Shown here: positions 1-6,427 of the stretch, piece after piece | Position numbering within the stretch: the first letter of the stretch is position 1 | Layout of the letters: every line of letters starts with the position of its first letter | Assembly (NCBI GenBank): GCA_014728185.1 | Contig: WJMB01000297.1 | Location: 1 to 19,440 of the forward strand | Length of the DNA: 19,440 nucleotides | From: Candidatus Coatesiibacteriota bacterium | GTDB lineage: Bacteria; RBG-13-66-14 | Reading direction: 5' to 3' | The notes under the pieces: generated by a model | Databases searched by the model: none | The model's input: the letters and a program-made list of their open reading frames with translations, nothing else | Told to the model about the DNA's origin: nothing | Program-made: the position numbers and the translations under genes

Positions 1-222
1 CGTTTCTTGCAGCAGGGCGGGGCGGCCGTGTATCATACCGGGCGTCGCCTTCCGCAAGAAACGTGCCAACGCCCGGCGCCGGAGGCGGCAAGTACGCCGG
101 AACGGAGCGCCGAGGTCGCGGCGGGCGGGTCGATCGCGTCGGGCATCATCGAAACGAGCGGCCGGCTCTTCATCAACCGCCCCTACTGCAAGACCGGTTA
201 CTCCCCGGGGGAGGAGGCCTGA
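1..222 (+). CDS. C-terminal end of an unknown protein (5' truncated by window edge)
   Basis: Frame 1 is open from the first base to a TGA at 220-222, giving the last 73 residues of a protein that begins upstream of the window. I do not recognise the family. The visible part is Ala/Gly/Arg-rich and ends with a more ordered-looking segment (IIETSGRLFINRPYCKTGYS) containing one cysteine. G/C is preferred at third codon positions, as in the real genes nearby, which supports coding. The stop codon overlaps the ATG of the next gene (TGATG), and that gene's Shine-Dalgarno GGAGG lies inside this reading frame, so the two are probably translationally coupled. The other forward frame over this stretch is Arg/Gly-rich and less protein-like. 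Confidence 0.45.
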   Translation, partial: RFLQQGGAAVYHTGRRLPQETCQRPAPEAASTPERSAEVAAGGSIASGIIETSGRLFINRPYCKTGYSPGEEA

Positions 223-458
223 TGCTCAAGGGAATCATCTTCGGAGCGTTGTTGATTATCGTCGGCTCGCTGGGTTTTTTGTTCCAGCCGGTCATCGCCG
301 TCGGCGCGCTCATCGTCGGCGGGGGGATCATCTTCCTCGCGATCCGCTTCCGTCACGAGCTGAAAGGACCTCCGAAGAGCTACGAGCGTCCCCCCAGCGA
401 TCTGGACCACCTGCAGCGCAAGCCGGAAAAGCCGCCCAGCCACCTCTTCCGGCACTAG
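222..458 (+). CDS. Small two-helix membrane protein, unknown function
   Basis: This encodes 78 residues from ATG 222, preceded by a good GGAGG Shine-Dalgarno about 6 nt upstream. A longer in-frame reading from position 63 exists but has no ribosome site and would overlap the upstream gene extensively, so I chose 222. Residues about 4-22 and 24-42 are two hydrophobic helices separated by a short Gln-Pro turn, followed by a basic cytoplasmic-type segment (RFRHELKG) and a Pro/Lys/Arg-rich tail ending in His. This is a typical small inner-membrane protein layout, and I do not recognise a named family. It overlaps the previous gene by one base and ends 18 nt before tRNA-Thr, so that tRNA may be read through from this unit; no separate promoter is obvious in the gap. 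Confidence 0.6.
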   Translation: MLKGIIFGALLIIVGSLGFLFQPVIAVGALIVGGGIIFLAIRFRHELKGPPKSYERPPSDLDHLQRKPEKPPSHLFRH

Positions 459-476
459 GCCGATCTTTCACTCCGA

Positions 477-552
477 GCCGAAGTAGCTCAGCTGGCAGAG
501 CACTCGACTTGTAATCGAGCGGTCACCGGTTCGACCCCGGTCTTCGGCTCCA
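477..552 (+). tRNA. tRNA-Thr (anticodon UGU), CCA encoded
   Basis: The cloverleaf is complete. The 7-bp acceptor stem GCCGAAG (477-483) pairs with CTTCGGC (542-548), with discriminator T549 and an encoded CCA at 550-552. The anticodon stem CTCGA/TCGAG encloses the loop CTTGTAA with anticodon TGT at 510-512. The T arm carries the GGTTCGA signature. This is the first of four tRNA genes in the Thr-Tyr-Gly-Thr order often found upstream of tuf or secE in bacteria. Confidence 0.95.
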
Positions 553-646
553 CCGCCATCATCCGATTCCGATCCGCGGCGGCCCGTTCAATCAAGCTAT
601 CGGACGGGTCGTCCCGGTTTGATTCTTCCTTTTCGTATCGGCAGCC

Positions 647-1641
647 ATGAAACGCTTCGTTCTGCGGCTCCTGGTTTTTCTCTCCCCAGTACTCCTGCTG
701 GGCTTGGCCCAGTATCTGATCGATCCCCTGGACCTCTATCCCGGTGTCCAACTGCTGCCCTATGTTCCCTCCAATCCTCGAGCGGAGAAGCTGGCGATTA
801 TCCAATCGCAACCCCCGGGAGGTTACGACGCCCTGATCCTGGGCTCCAGCCGCTCGATGCGCATGCCCACCGATGTCCTGGCCGATTATGGCTACAACGC
901 CTTCAATTGGGCGGTTTATAATGCCAAAGCCGAGGATTTATACGCCATCCTCCGGTATATGGTTGAGGAGCGAGGCAATCGGCTTCGCTTGCTTGTCATC
1001 GGCCTCGAACCGCGAATGTTCCACGCCGGATTACCCCCGAAGGTTTTTTCCTGCGTATTCCCGAGCTCTCTAATCTGATCGGTGAACAGCTTAACTCACT
1101 GCCCGACAACCATCTGGAAATTATCACATTGAAACGATCCATCGAAATGCTTCCCAAAGCCCTGGACTTACTTGAAGCAGAAAAAGAAATAATATTTGAT
1201 CAAAACGGAAACAATATAAGTAGTCCTGGAAAGAATGCTGCTTGGCTTACGGATTATATGCAACTTCTTCCGGAGTTACTTAACTCGATTTGGTCTAGGC
1301 AGTTCCAACAACCGCCCGAATTGTTTCCGCAGCGCTTGGTTCTGTTCCGTAACCTGGTTGATTATTGCATCGACAGAGACATCCGTATCGTAGCCGCACT
1401 GACGCCCTACGCACCGGAGTACACTGAGTTCCTTAATGACTTCACGTATTATCCGGAATGGATCGCGGCTCTGGAAGCCGTGTTGGATGAATACAGCTCA
1501 TCGAGCTTCACCTGGTATAACCTGCTCGATGTATCTATTTTTAACGGTCGAGCTGCTGATTTCATCGATTACAACCACATGAACGACGCCAACTCGCGGC
1601 GCTTCCTCGAATGGCTGATGGCTCAAACCCACCGCCGTTGA
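647..1641 (+). pseudogene. Membrane-anchored SGNH-hydrolase-like protein, disrupted by a -1 frameshift
   Basis: Two consecutive reading frames make one protein. The 5' part (647-1078) begins with a basic N-terminus and a hydrophobic anchor (residues about 4-24), then a segment with ALILGSSRS, resembling the nucleophile block of SGNH/GDSL-like proteins. The 3' part is open in the -1 frame from before 1033 to TGA 1639-1641. It ends with FIDYNHMNDANSRRFLEWL, which has the Asp-x2-His spacing of the C-terminal catalytic block of that fold. The frames overlap between about 1030 and 1078. Restoring one C in the C5 run (1034-1038) or one T in the T6 run (1044-1049) joins them smoothly as ...GLPPEGFFLRIPEL..., so a single-base loss is the simplest explanation. 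The 3' half is more AT-rich than its neighbours. The family assignment is tentative. A sequencing error or programmed slippage on the T6 run remains possible. Confidence 0.6.
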
Positions 1642-1724
1642 TTTCCAGGTGTCCTGTTCCGGGGTAGTATCCGCGCTTTGTCGGATCGGAGATTAGGCCG
1701 GTCGAAGCGCCGGGTAAAAAAACC

Positions 1725-1754
1725 TTGCCTTTACCAACCCTTTTTAGCTAGAAT
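1725..1754 (+). promoter_or_regulatory. Sigma70-type promoter for the tRNA-Tyr/tRNA-Gly unit
   Basis: TTGCCT (1725-1730) and TAGAAT (1749-1754) are separated by 18 nt, in a locally AT-rich stretch. Transcription would start near 1761, about 20 nt before tRNA-Tyr. The elements match the sigma70 consensus at 4 and 5 of 6 positions by eye. Confidence 0.6.
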
Positions 1755-1781
1755 ACGCTCCGCACTTGCCCTGAAATACTC

Positions 1782-1867
1782 GGCGGGGTTCCCGAGCGGT
1801 CAAAGGGAACAGACTGTAAATCTGTCGGTGAATGCCTTCGAAGGTTCGAATCCTTCCCCCGCCACCA
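1782..1867 (+). tRNA. tRNA-Tyr (anticodon GUA), CCA encoded
   Basis: The acceptor stem GGCGGGG (1782-1788) pairs with CCCCGCC (1857-1863), with discriminator A1864 and CCA at 1865-1867. The anticodon stem CAGA/TCTG flanks anticodon GTA at 1816-1818. The gene is a class II tRNA: between the anticodon and T arms it has a long variable arm, as bacterial tRNA-Tyr does. It is preceded by a promoter-like element ending at 1754. Confidence 0.95.
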
Positions 1868-1975
1868 TCGACGCAAGACAACGGTCCTCCGACACCACAC
1901 CAGTTCGCGGGCCGTTTTTCTCACCCCAACCTGGATATCGGGAATCGAGCAGTTTATCTAGTAAGTGCGCACCGA

Positions 1976-2052
1976 GCGGGAATAGCTCAATTGGTAGAGC
2001 ATCAGCCTTCCAAGCTGAGGGTCGCGGGTTCGATTCCCGTTTCCCGCTCCAC
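1976..2052 (+). tRNA. tRNA-Gly (anticodon UCC), CCA encoded
   Basis: The acceptor stem GCGGGAA (1976-1982) pairs with TTCCCGC (2042-2048), with discriminator T2049 and CCA at 2050-2052. The anticodon stem TCAGC/GCTGA encloses the loop CTTCCAA with anticodon TCC at 2009-2011. The T arm contains GGTTCGATTCC. It lies about 108 nt downstream of tRNA-Tyr with no promoter seen between them, so the two are likely co-transcribed. Confidence 0.95.
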
Positions 2053-2518
2053 CGGGCCTGGCATTTTATTACCGGTAGCCAAGGCAATACTAAAAAAAGC
2101 CGCGACGGGGTTTCAGCTTCTTCTGATGCAGACTTATCTTGCACTTCACGGGCTTACAAGTGGCTTTCGCCGATCCTTCAAGCAACGGCCAGTCCGCGCA
2201 TAGGTCCGAGAATACCGGCCTGTTCTTTTGGCGATAGATAAGATATCGTATCAGGCGCTGATGTGTGTGCGTTAAGCGGACGAAGAGCCGTTCCCGACCA
2301 GCCCGCAACTGGCTCGCTCCCTTGCTTGATGCCGGAGCCCTAATCCCTTTGGGCTTAACCACGACCGAGCCCGAGGCCCTTCAACAGTCACCGGCTCGGA
2401 TATCGGCTGGTCTACGCCCCAGTAAAGCGCTATCGTTCTCACGTGCTCATCTCCGCAAGCTTCTGTCAGCGAACCGGGTCGGACTCGCGCCCTGGAGTGA
2501 TAATCCCCGTCAAGGGGG
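2053..2518. other. Long gap between tRNA-Gly and the tRNA-Thr promoter, no gene found
   Basis: I see no coding region here. Open frames on both strands lack ribosome sites, have mixed composition and resemble no protein I know. The stretch has lower and more irregular GC than the genes. A short A7 run occurs near 2090. In the usual bacterial order tRNA-Gly and tRNA-Thr are only a few bases apart, so this DNA may be inserted material or the remains of something deleted. Confidence 0.4.
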
Positions 2519-2547
2519 TTGCACAGGCGCCGTGAGGTGTGTATAAT
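2519..2547 (+). promoter_or_regulatory. Strong sigma70-type promoter for tRNA-Thr/rpmG/tRNA-Trp/secE
   Basis: TTGCAC (2519-2524) and a perfect TATAAT (2542-2547) are spaced by 17 nt, the optimal distance. The transcript would begin near 2554, with about 95 nt of leader before tRNA-Thr(GGU). That leader contains an inverted pair GGTCG...CGACC near 2584-2605 that could act in 5' tRNA processing. Confidence 0.7.
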
Positions 2548-2650
2548 ACCCCCCGCCCTCGGAGCACCCGTTTTCACTCGCCAGGTCGCTTCGGGGAACG
2601 ACCCGGCGGGATAACTGAACTCTTATTGATATCCGCCGGATTTCCAACGA

Positions 2651-2726
2651 GCCCTCGTAGCTCAGTCGGTAGAGCACCTGCATGGTAAGCAGGTGGTCAC
2701 CAGTTCAAGTCTGGTCGAGGGCTCCA
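2651..2726 (+). tRNA. tRNA-Thr (anticodon GGU), CCA encoded
   Basis: The acceptor stem GCCCTCG (2651-2657) pairs with CGAGGGC (2716-2722), with discriminator T2723 and CCA at 2724-2726. The anticodon stem CCTGC/GCAGG encloses the loop ATGGTAA, anticodon GGT. Together with the UGU isoacceptor at 477 it reads threonine codons. The next gene, rpmG, starts only 19 nt after the CCA end, so tRNA and mRNA must be separated by processing. Confidence 0.95.
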
Positions 2727-2745
2727 CAACCCAGAGAAAACCGAG

Positions 2746-2907
2746 ATGGCCTCAAACCGCGACATCATCGCCCTGCGTTGCGAGGAATGCAAGCGCAAGA
2801 ACTACACCCTGACCAAAAACAAGCGCAACAATCAGGGTAAGCTTCAACTGCGCAAGTACTGTCCTTTCGACCGCCGGCACACGCTCCACAAGGAAGCCAA
2901 GCCTTAG
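2746..2907 (+). CDS. rpmG: 50S ribosomal protein bL33
   Basis: This encodes 53 residues, the usual bL33 length, from ATG 2746 to TAG 2905-2907. bL33 sits near the E site of the large ribosomal subunit. The signature is clear: an N-terminal C12-x2-C15 knuckle, the YTLTKNKRN segment, KLQLRKYCP, and the HTLHKEAKP ending. Zinc-binding bL33 forms normally have a second C-x2-C pair. Here the second knuckle reads C39-P-F-D42, so the fourth ligand is Asp instead of Cys and zinc binding may be weak or altered. The ribosome site is poor (GAGA only), and the gene starts right after tRNA-Thr(GGU), from whose promoter it is probably transcribed. tRNA-Trp and secE follow, as is common when tuf-rpmG-trnW-secE are clustered, but tuf itself is missing here. 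Confidence 0.93.
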   Translation: MASNRDIIALRCEECKRKNYTLTKNKRNNQGKLQLRKYCPFDRRHTLHKEAKP

Positions 2908-2968
2908 GGCTTTCCCGGGGTGCTGTCGTTTTGCGGCCGACGTTTGATCTCGGTCATTGGTTTACCCT

Positions 2969-3045
2969 AGGCCAGTAGCTCAATTAGGCAGAGTAGCGGA
3001 TTCCAAATCCGTTGGTTGGGGGTTCGATTCCCTCCTGGCCTGCCA
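2969..3045 (+). tRNA. tRNA-Trp (anticodon CCA), CCA end encoded
   Basis: The acceptor stem AGGCCAG (2969-2975) pairs with CTGGCCT (3035-3041), with discriminator G3042 and CCA at 3043-3045. The anticodon CCA occupies 3003-3005 within the loop TTCCAAA. G as discriminator base is the known tRNA-Trp identity element. The position between rpmG and secE is the classical one. Confidence 0.95.
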
Positions 3046-3089
3046 TTTAGGGCCGCGGACGAGTCGGGCCGAACCGTCCCCTCGAGGCG

Positions 3090-3105
3090 GTCGCAGCGCT
3101 GCGAC
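3090..3105. repeat. Perfect 16-nt palindrome between tRNA-Trp and secE
   Basis: GTCGCAGCGCTGCGAC is identical to its reverse complement. It could be a dimeric protein operator or fold as a short RNA hairpin in the leader between tRNA-Trp and secE. No T-run follows, so it is not an intrinsic terminator. Confidence 0.5.
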
Positions 3106-3260
3106 GACCGGGGAGGGCGGGATTCGCGCCACACTGGGCCGCGGCCCGTCATCCAGCCGGACTTGACCGGACAGGCGGGGCCGAACGTTATCTACGTCGG
3201 GATCAGTCTTCCACGACCCCGCTCCAGCCCCCGGCTCCGCGTCAACCCGCCAGTTATCAC

Positions 3261-3284
3261 GACGCCGCCCAGCGGGACGGCGTC
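3261..3284 (+). promoter_or_regulatory. Stem-loop upstream of secE
   Basis: GACGCCG (3261-3267) pairs with CGGCGTC (3278-3284), giving a 7-bp stem with a 10-nt loop, about 36 nt before the secE start and followed by TTATC. It could be an RNA-processing or attenuation element. The T content after it is too low to call a terminator. Confidence 0.4.
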
Positions 3285-3320
3285 TTATCGCCTATTCAAC
3301 AGTCAACCGGGCGGAATCCG

Positions 3321-3512
3321 ATGTTCGATAAAACCAAACGTTTCTTCCGCGAGACCTGGGTCGAGCTCTCCAAGGTCACCTGGCCCAGCCGACGCGAGGT
3401 CGTCAGCTCGACAATGGTGATCCTTGTCATGTGTCTGGTCATGGCCGTCCTGATCGGTGCTTTCGACTTCGGCCTCTCCAAGCTCATCGACTGGATTTTG
3501 AGCTGGCGCTGA
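3321..3512 (+). CDS. secE: Preprotein translocase subunit SecE
   Basis: This encodes 63 residues, the short single-helix form of SecE found in most bacteria. SecE clamps SecY in the SecYEG channel. The N-terminal amphipathic stretch contains the family signature (ETWVELSKVTWPSRREV, residues about 11-27), followed by one membrane helix (residues about 30-52). The start at ATG 3321 is preceded by GGGCGGA, an acceptable ribosome site. It lies directly upstream of nusG, the near-universal bacterial arrangement. The stop codon overlaps a 14-nt palindrome, GAGGCCGCGGCCTC (3511-3524). Confidence 0.95.
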   Translation: MFDKTKRFFRETWVELSKVTWPSRREVVSSTMVILVMCLVMAVLIGAFDFGLSKLIDWILSWR

Positions 3513-3532
3513 GGCCGCGGCCTCGACCCTTT

Positions 3533-3555
3533 GCCGACCCCTGCGGGGGTTCGGC
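3533..3555 (+). promoter_or_regulatory. Hairpin in the secE-nusG gap
   Basis: GCCGA plus CCCC pairs with GGGG plus TCGGC around a TGCG loop, with one bulged T: about 9 bp. It ends 15 nt before the nusG ATG, occupying the place where a Shine-Dalgarno would be expected. No T-run follows. It may tune nusG translation or mRNA stability. Confidence 0.4.
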
Positions 3556-3570
3556 CGGCCGGTATATTCC

Positions 3571-4266
3571 ATGATTGACGAAGAAAACAGCCCCGCAGCC
3601 CAACCGCGTCCCGAAGACGAGGCCCGTGGCGACGACCTTTCCGACAACGAAGCTGTCGAAGGGGCCGCCGCCGGGGACGCGCATGAAGACGAGAAGGCCG
3701 ACGAGCGTTATAGCTGGTTCGCCGTCTACGTCTATTCGGGACATGAGCGCAAGGTGATGGGCAACCTCAAGCGGCGCATCGAGCTCAGCGTCGAGCCCGA
3801 GCTCTTCGGCCAAGTCGTGGTACCCGCCGAGGAGGTCGTCATCCAGCGCGGCGGCCGCAGCACCAAGACCACCCGCCCCTTCTTCCCGGGTTATGTCATC
3901 TTCCAGATGGTCGCCCGCGACCACAGCCTCGAGAAGGCCGACGACAAGGATTTCATCAACGCGACCAACCTGGTGCTTACCACGCCGGGCGTGCGCGGTT
4001 TCGTCGGCGGTCGGCGCGATCCCGCCCCCCTCGATAACAGCGAGGTCGCCCGTATCCTGCATACCGAGGAGAGCTCCGAGGAGCGCGTCGAAGAGATCCC
4101 CTACTCCATCGGCGATCATGTTTCGATCACCGAGGGACCCTTCGCCAACTTCGACGGCACCGTCCAGGAGGTCATCCCCGAGCGCCACAAGGTCAAGGTC
4201 TCGGTGACGGTCTTCGGCCGCGCCACTCCCGTCGAGGTCGACGTCACCCAGTTGAACAAGAGCTGA
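3571..4266 (+). CDS. nusG: Transcription termination/antitermination factor NusG
   Basis: This encodes 231 residues, longer than E. coli NusG (181). NusG binds the beta' clamp helices, suppresses pausing, and links RNA polymerase to Rho or to ribosomal protein uS10. Residues 1-46 form an acidic, Ala/Glu/Asp-rich extension without obvious structure. The NGN domain starts at Y47-S-W49-F and includes the R102-P-F-F-P-G-Y108 core; the loop after it is longer than usual (residues about 115-130). The KOW domain starts near G181-D182 and runs through the GPFANFDGTV motif to the C-terminus. No alternative in-frame start removes the extension, and the ATG at 3571 has no recognisable Shine-Dalgarno. 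It is the second gene of the secE-nusG pair and lies 54 nt before rplK. Confidence 0.95.
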   Translation: MIDEENSPAAQPRPEDEARGDDLSDNEAVEGAAAGDAHEDEKADERYSWFAVYVYSGHERKVMGNLKRRIELSVEPELFGQVVVPAEEVVIQRGGRSTKTTRPFFPGYVIFQMVARDHSLEKADDKDFINATNLVLTTPGVRGFVGGRRDPAPLDNSEVARILHTEESSEERVEEIPYSIGDHVSITEGPFANFDGTVQEVIPERHKVKVSVTVFGRATPVEVDVTQLNKS

Positions 4267-4320
4267 TTCCATCCGGCTCCCCGGTCATCGGCCGGGTCCG
4301 GATCTACGAGGTAGCGAACC

Positions 4321-4749
4321 ATGGCCAAGAAGAAAGTCCAAGCGGTCGTCAAGCTCCAGTGCCCCGCCGGCGCCGCCACCCCGGCGCCCCCGGTGGGTCC
4401 GGCCCTGGGCCAGTACGGCATCAACATCGGCGAGTTCTGCAAGGCCTTCAACGCCCAAACCGCCGAGAAGCAGGGCCTGATCATCCCGGCGGTGATCACC
4501 ATCTACGCCGACCGCAGCTTCAACTTCATCCTCAAGACACCGCCCGCGGCGGTGCTGATCAAGAAGGCCGCCAAGTTGGCCAAGGGCTCCGGTGAGCCCA
4601 ACCGCAACAAGGTCGGCCAGATCAACATGAAACAGGTCAGGGAGATCGCCGAGATCAAAATGCCGGACAGCAACTGTCACACCATCGAATCTTGTATGGA
4701 GATGGTCGCCGGCACCGCCCGTTCGATGGGCGTCGAGGTGCTCGATTAA
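4321..4749 (+). CDS. rplK: 50S ribosomal protein uL11
   Basis: This encodes 142 residues, the normal uL11 length. uL11 binds the 23S rRNA GTPase-associated centre and supports factor and RelA function. The N-terminal domain has the typical Pro-rich PAPPVGPALGQYGINIGEFC stretch (residues about 21-40), and the C-terminal rRNA-binding domain ends with GTARSMGVEVLD. Cysteines near residues 14, 40, 119 and 125 are slightly more numerous than usual. The start at ATG 4321 is preceded by GAGG about 9 nt upstream. It heads the rplK-rplA pair, downstream of nusG. Confidence 0.97.
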   Translation: MAKKKVQAVVKLQCPAGAATPAPPVGPALGQYGINIGEFCKAFNAQTAEKQGLIIPAVITIYADRSFNFILKTPPAAVLIKKAAKLAKGSGEPNRNKVGQINMKQVREIAEIKMPDSNCHTIESCMEMVAGTARSMGVEVLD

Positions 4750-4787
4750 CCTGACGGCAGGGCGGCCGATATCGCCCGAGGAGCGAC

Positions 4788-5492
4788 ATGAAAAGAGGTA
4801 AGCGGATCAACGAGCTCCGCGCCCGGATGGGCGACGAGGAGCTGACCCTGCGCGAGGCCCTCTCCCTCTGCAAAGAGCTTTCCAACGAGAACTTCGACGC
4901 CAGCGTCGAGGTGGCCATGCGCCTGGGCGTCAACCCGCGCAAGGCCGAAGAGAACCTGCGCGGCTCCTGCCCGGCCCCGGCCGGACTGGGCAAGAAGATC
5001 ACCGTGCTGGCCTTCGTCTCCGGCGACAAGATCGCCGAGGCCCGTGACGCCGGCGCCGACATCATTGGCGACGACGAGGTCGTCGAGAAGATTCAGCAGG
5101 GCTGGACCGAGTTCGACAAGGTCGTGGCCACCCCGGACCAGATGAAGTCCATCGCCCGGCTGGGCCGCATCCTGGGACCCAAGAAGCTGATGCCCTCGCC
5201 CAAGGACGGCACCGTCACCCCGGACATCGGCAAGGCCGTCAGCGAACTAAAGCAGGGCAAGATCAACTTCCGTGTCGACCGGGCCGGCATCGTCCACGCC
5301 ATGGTCGGCAAGGTCTCCTTCGACCTGGAAGCCCTCTACAAGAACGCCCATTCGCTGATCGACACCCTGGTCAAGATGCGCCCGGCCTCGGTCAAGGGCC
5401 GCTACATCAAGAGTATCACCATCTCGAGCACCATGGGTCCGGGCATCAAGGTCAACCCGCGCTTCTTCGCCGACGAGGCCCGCAAGGTCTAG
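4788..5492 (+). CDS. rplA: 50S ribosomal protein uL1
   Basis: This encodes 234 residues, the standard uL1 length. uL1 forms the mobile L1 stalk that moves deacylated tRNA out of the E site, and in many bacteria it represses its own mRNA. Family features include the N-terminal MKRGKR segment, the ILGPKKLMPSPKDGTVTPDI block (residues about 127-146) and the C-terminal TMGPGIKVNP block. The segment after the N-domain hinge reads LRGSCPAPAGLGKK, where most uL1 proteins have a VRGTVxLPHGTGK-like sequence, a local departure from consensus. The start is clear: GAGGAGC lies just before ATG 4788, 38 nt after rplK. Confidence 0.96.
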   Translation: MKRGKRINELRARMGDEELTLREALSLCKELSNENFDASVEVAMRLGVNPRKAEENLRGSCPAPAGLGKKITVLAFVSGDKIAEARDAGADIIGDDEVVEKIQQGWTEFDKVVATPDQMKSIARLGRILGPKKLMPSPKDGTVTPDIGKAVSELKQGKINFRVDRAGIVHAMVGKVSFDLEALYKNAHSLIDTLVKMRPASVKGRYIKSITISSTMGPGIKVNPRFFADEARKV

Positions 5493-5584
5493 GGACGCAA
5501 GCGCGTCCGGATACGACCCCTTTCAGGGATTCGCACTGCAACGCTCTTCGGCATCGCCGACCGAAACACGGCTTGCCCTGAAGA

Positions 5585-5622
5585 TACAATACCGATCAGC
5601 CGCGCTGTTCCGGCGGTATAAT
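5585..5622 (+). promoter_or_regulatory. Two -10-like hexamers in the rplA-rplJ gap
   Basis: TACAAT (5585-5590) and a perfect TATAAT (5617-5622) lie in the only AT-rich part of the 344-nt gap. Neither has a good -35 at 16-18 nt, so promoter activity is uncertain. A promoter here would give rplJ-rplL a leader of about 210 nt, as is known for rplJ in E. coli. Confidence 0.35.
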
Positions 5623-5734
5623 CATTTTTGCCCCTCGATGTGTTGCCGGAGTCTGGCCGGCGGGATCAGTCGGGGGCGACGCGGGCGGACCCGGCGGGGT
5701 TCGCGGCGCGCTTGGGCGCCCGAAACGGCGTCGC

Positions 5735-5803
5735 GGGCTACCGGCCGACGCGCCGGATGTGGATAGTCCGTGGACGACCGGGGCGCGTTACGCGAAGTAG
5801 CCC
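5735..5803 (+). promoter_or_regulatory. Likely L10 autoregulatory leader RNA before rplJ
   Basis: Two nested stems are exact: GGGCTAC (5735-5741) with GTAGCCC (5797-5803), and ACGCGCC (5748-5754) with GGCGCGT (5782-5788). They are separated by unequal internal-loop strands (6 and 8 nt), and the inner apex could form a further short helix. The element ends about 33 nt before the rplJ start. Binding of the L10-L12 complex to a bulged, kink-turn-containing hairpin in this position is established for many bacteria. The identity is inferred from position and architecture. Confidence 0.55.
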
Positions 5804-5836
5804 TTTCCAAGCAACATTCAAGTGAGGAGATTCCAC

Positions 5837-6370
5837 GTGAACCGTGAGGAGAAGAGGGCGGTCGTCGAGCAGTTGACCGAGCTTTTCCAGGAGTCCGAGT
5901 TCACCTTCTTCGTCAACCCGATCGGCCAGACCGTCGCCCAGAGCAACACCCTGCGCGGCAACCTGCACGCCAAGAACGCTCGGATGAAGGTGCTGAAAAA
6001 CACCCTCACCTGGCGGGCGCTGAAGAAAGCCGAACGGGAGGACTGGCTGGACCTGGTCGAGGGTCCCACGGCGATGGCCCTGGGAGAAAGCCCCGTCGAG
6101 ACGGCCAAGGTCTTGGTCGACTTTACCAAAGAGAAGGGAAACGAGGACAAGCTGGAGATCCGCGGTGGTTGGCTCTACGGCAAAAAGCTCGACTACGACG
6201 ACGTCGTCGAGCTGGCCAAGTGCCCGCCGTTGCCGGAGATGAGGGCCAAGACGCTCTCGCTCCTGCTGAGCCCGGCGACCGAGCTGGTCGGTCTGCTCAA
6301 CTCCGCCTACGCCGGATTCGCGCGCGTGCTCAAAGCCCGCGCCGACGAAATGGAACCCCAGGGGGCCTGA
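5837..6370 (+). CDS. rplJ: 50S ribosomal protein uL10
   Basis: This encodes 177 residues. uL10 anchors the L7/L12 dimers to the ribosome as the stalk base. I chose the GTG at 5837, giving MNREEKRAVVEQL..., the usual uL10 N-terminus. The earlier in-frame GTG at 5822 is itself part of the Shine-Dalgarno GTGAGGAGA (5822-5830), about 6 nt before 5837. The rRNA-binding N-terminal domain contains the KVLKNTLTWRAL block (residues about 50-61) and EGPTAMALG. The C-terminal helix (residues about 146-177), which carries L12-binding segments, is present. rplL follows 57 nt later, forming the usual rplJ-rplL unit. Confidence 0.95.
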   Translation: MNREEKRAVVEQLTELFQESEFTFFVNPIGQTVAQSNTLRGNLHAKNARMKVLKNTLTWRALKKAEREDWLDLVEGPTAMALGESPVETAKVLVDFTKEKGNEDKLEIRGGWLYGKKLDYDDVVELAKCPPLPEMRAKTLSLLLSPATELVGLLNSAYAGFARVLKARADEMEPQGA

Positions 6371-6427
6371 GAAGTCCCCTCAGCTTTCCAGCGTCATTAT
6401 AAACGCTTGGACCTTTTGGAGGAACCG

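Noticed and set aside
2265..2577. Open frames on both strands in the gap before tRNA-Thr(GGU)
   Set aside because: They have no ribosome site, overlap each other and the promoter, and have unnatural composition.
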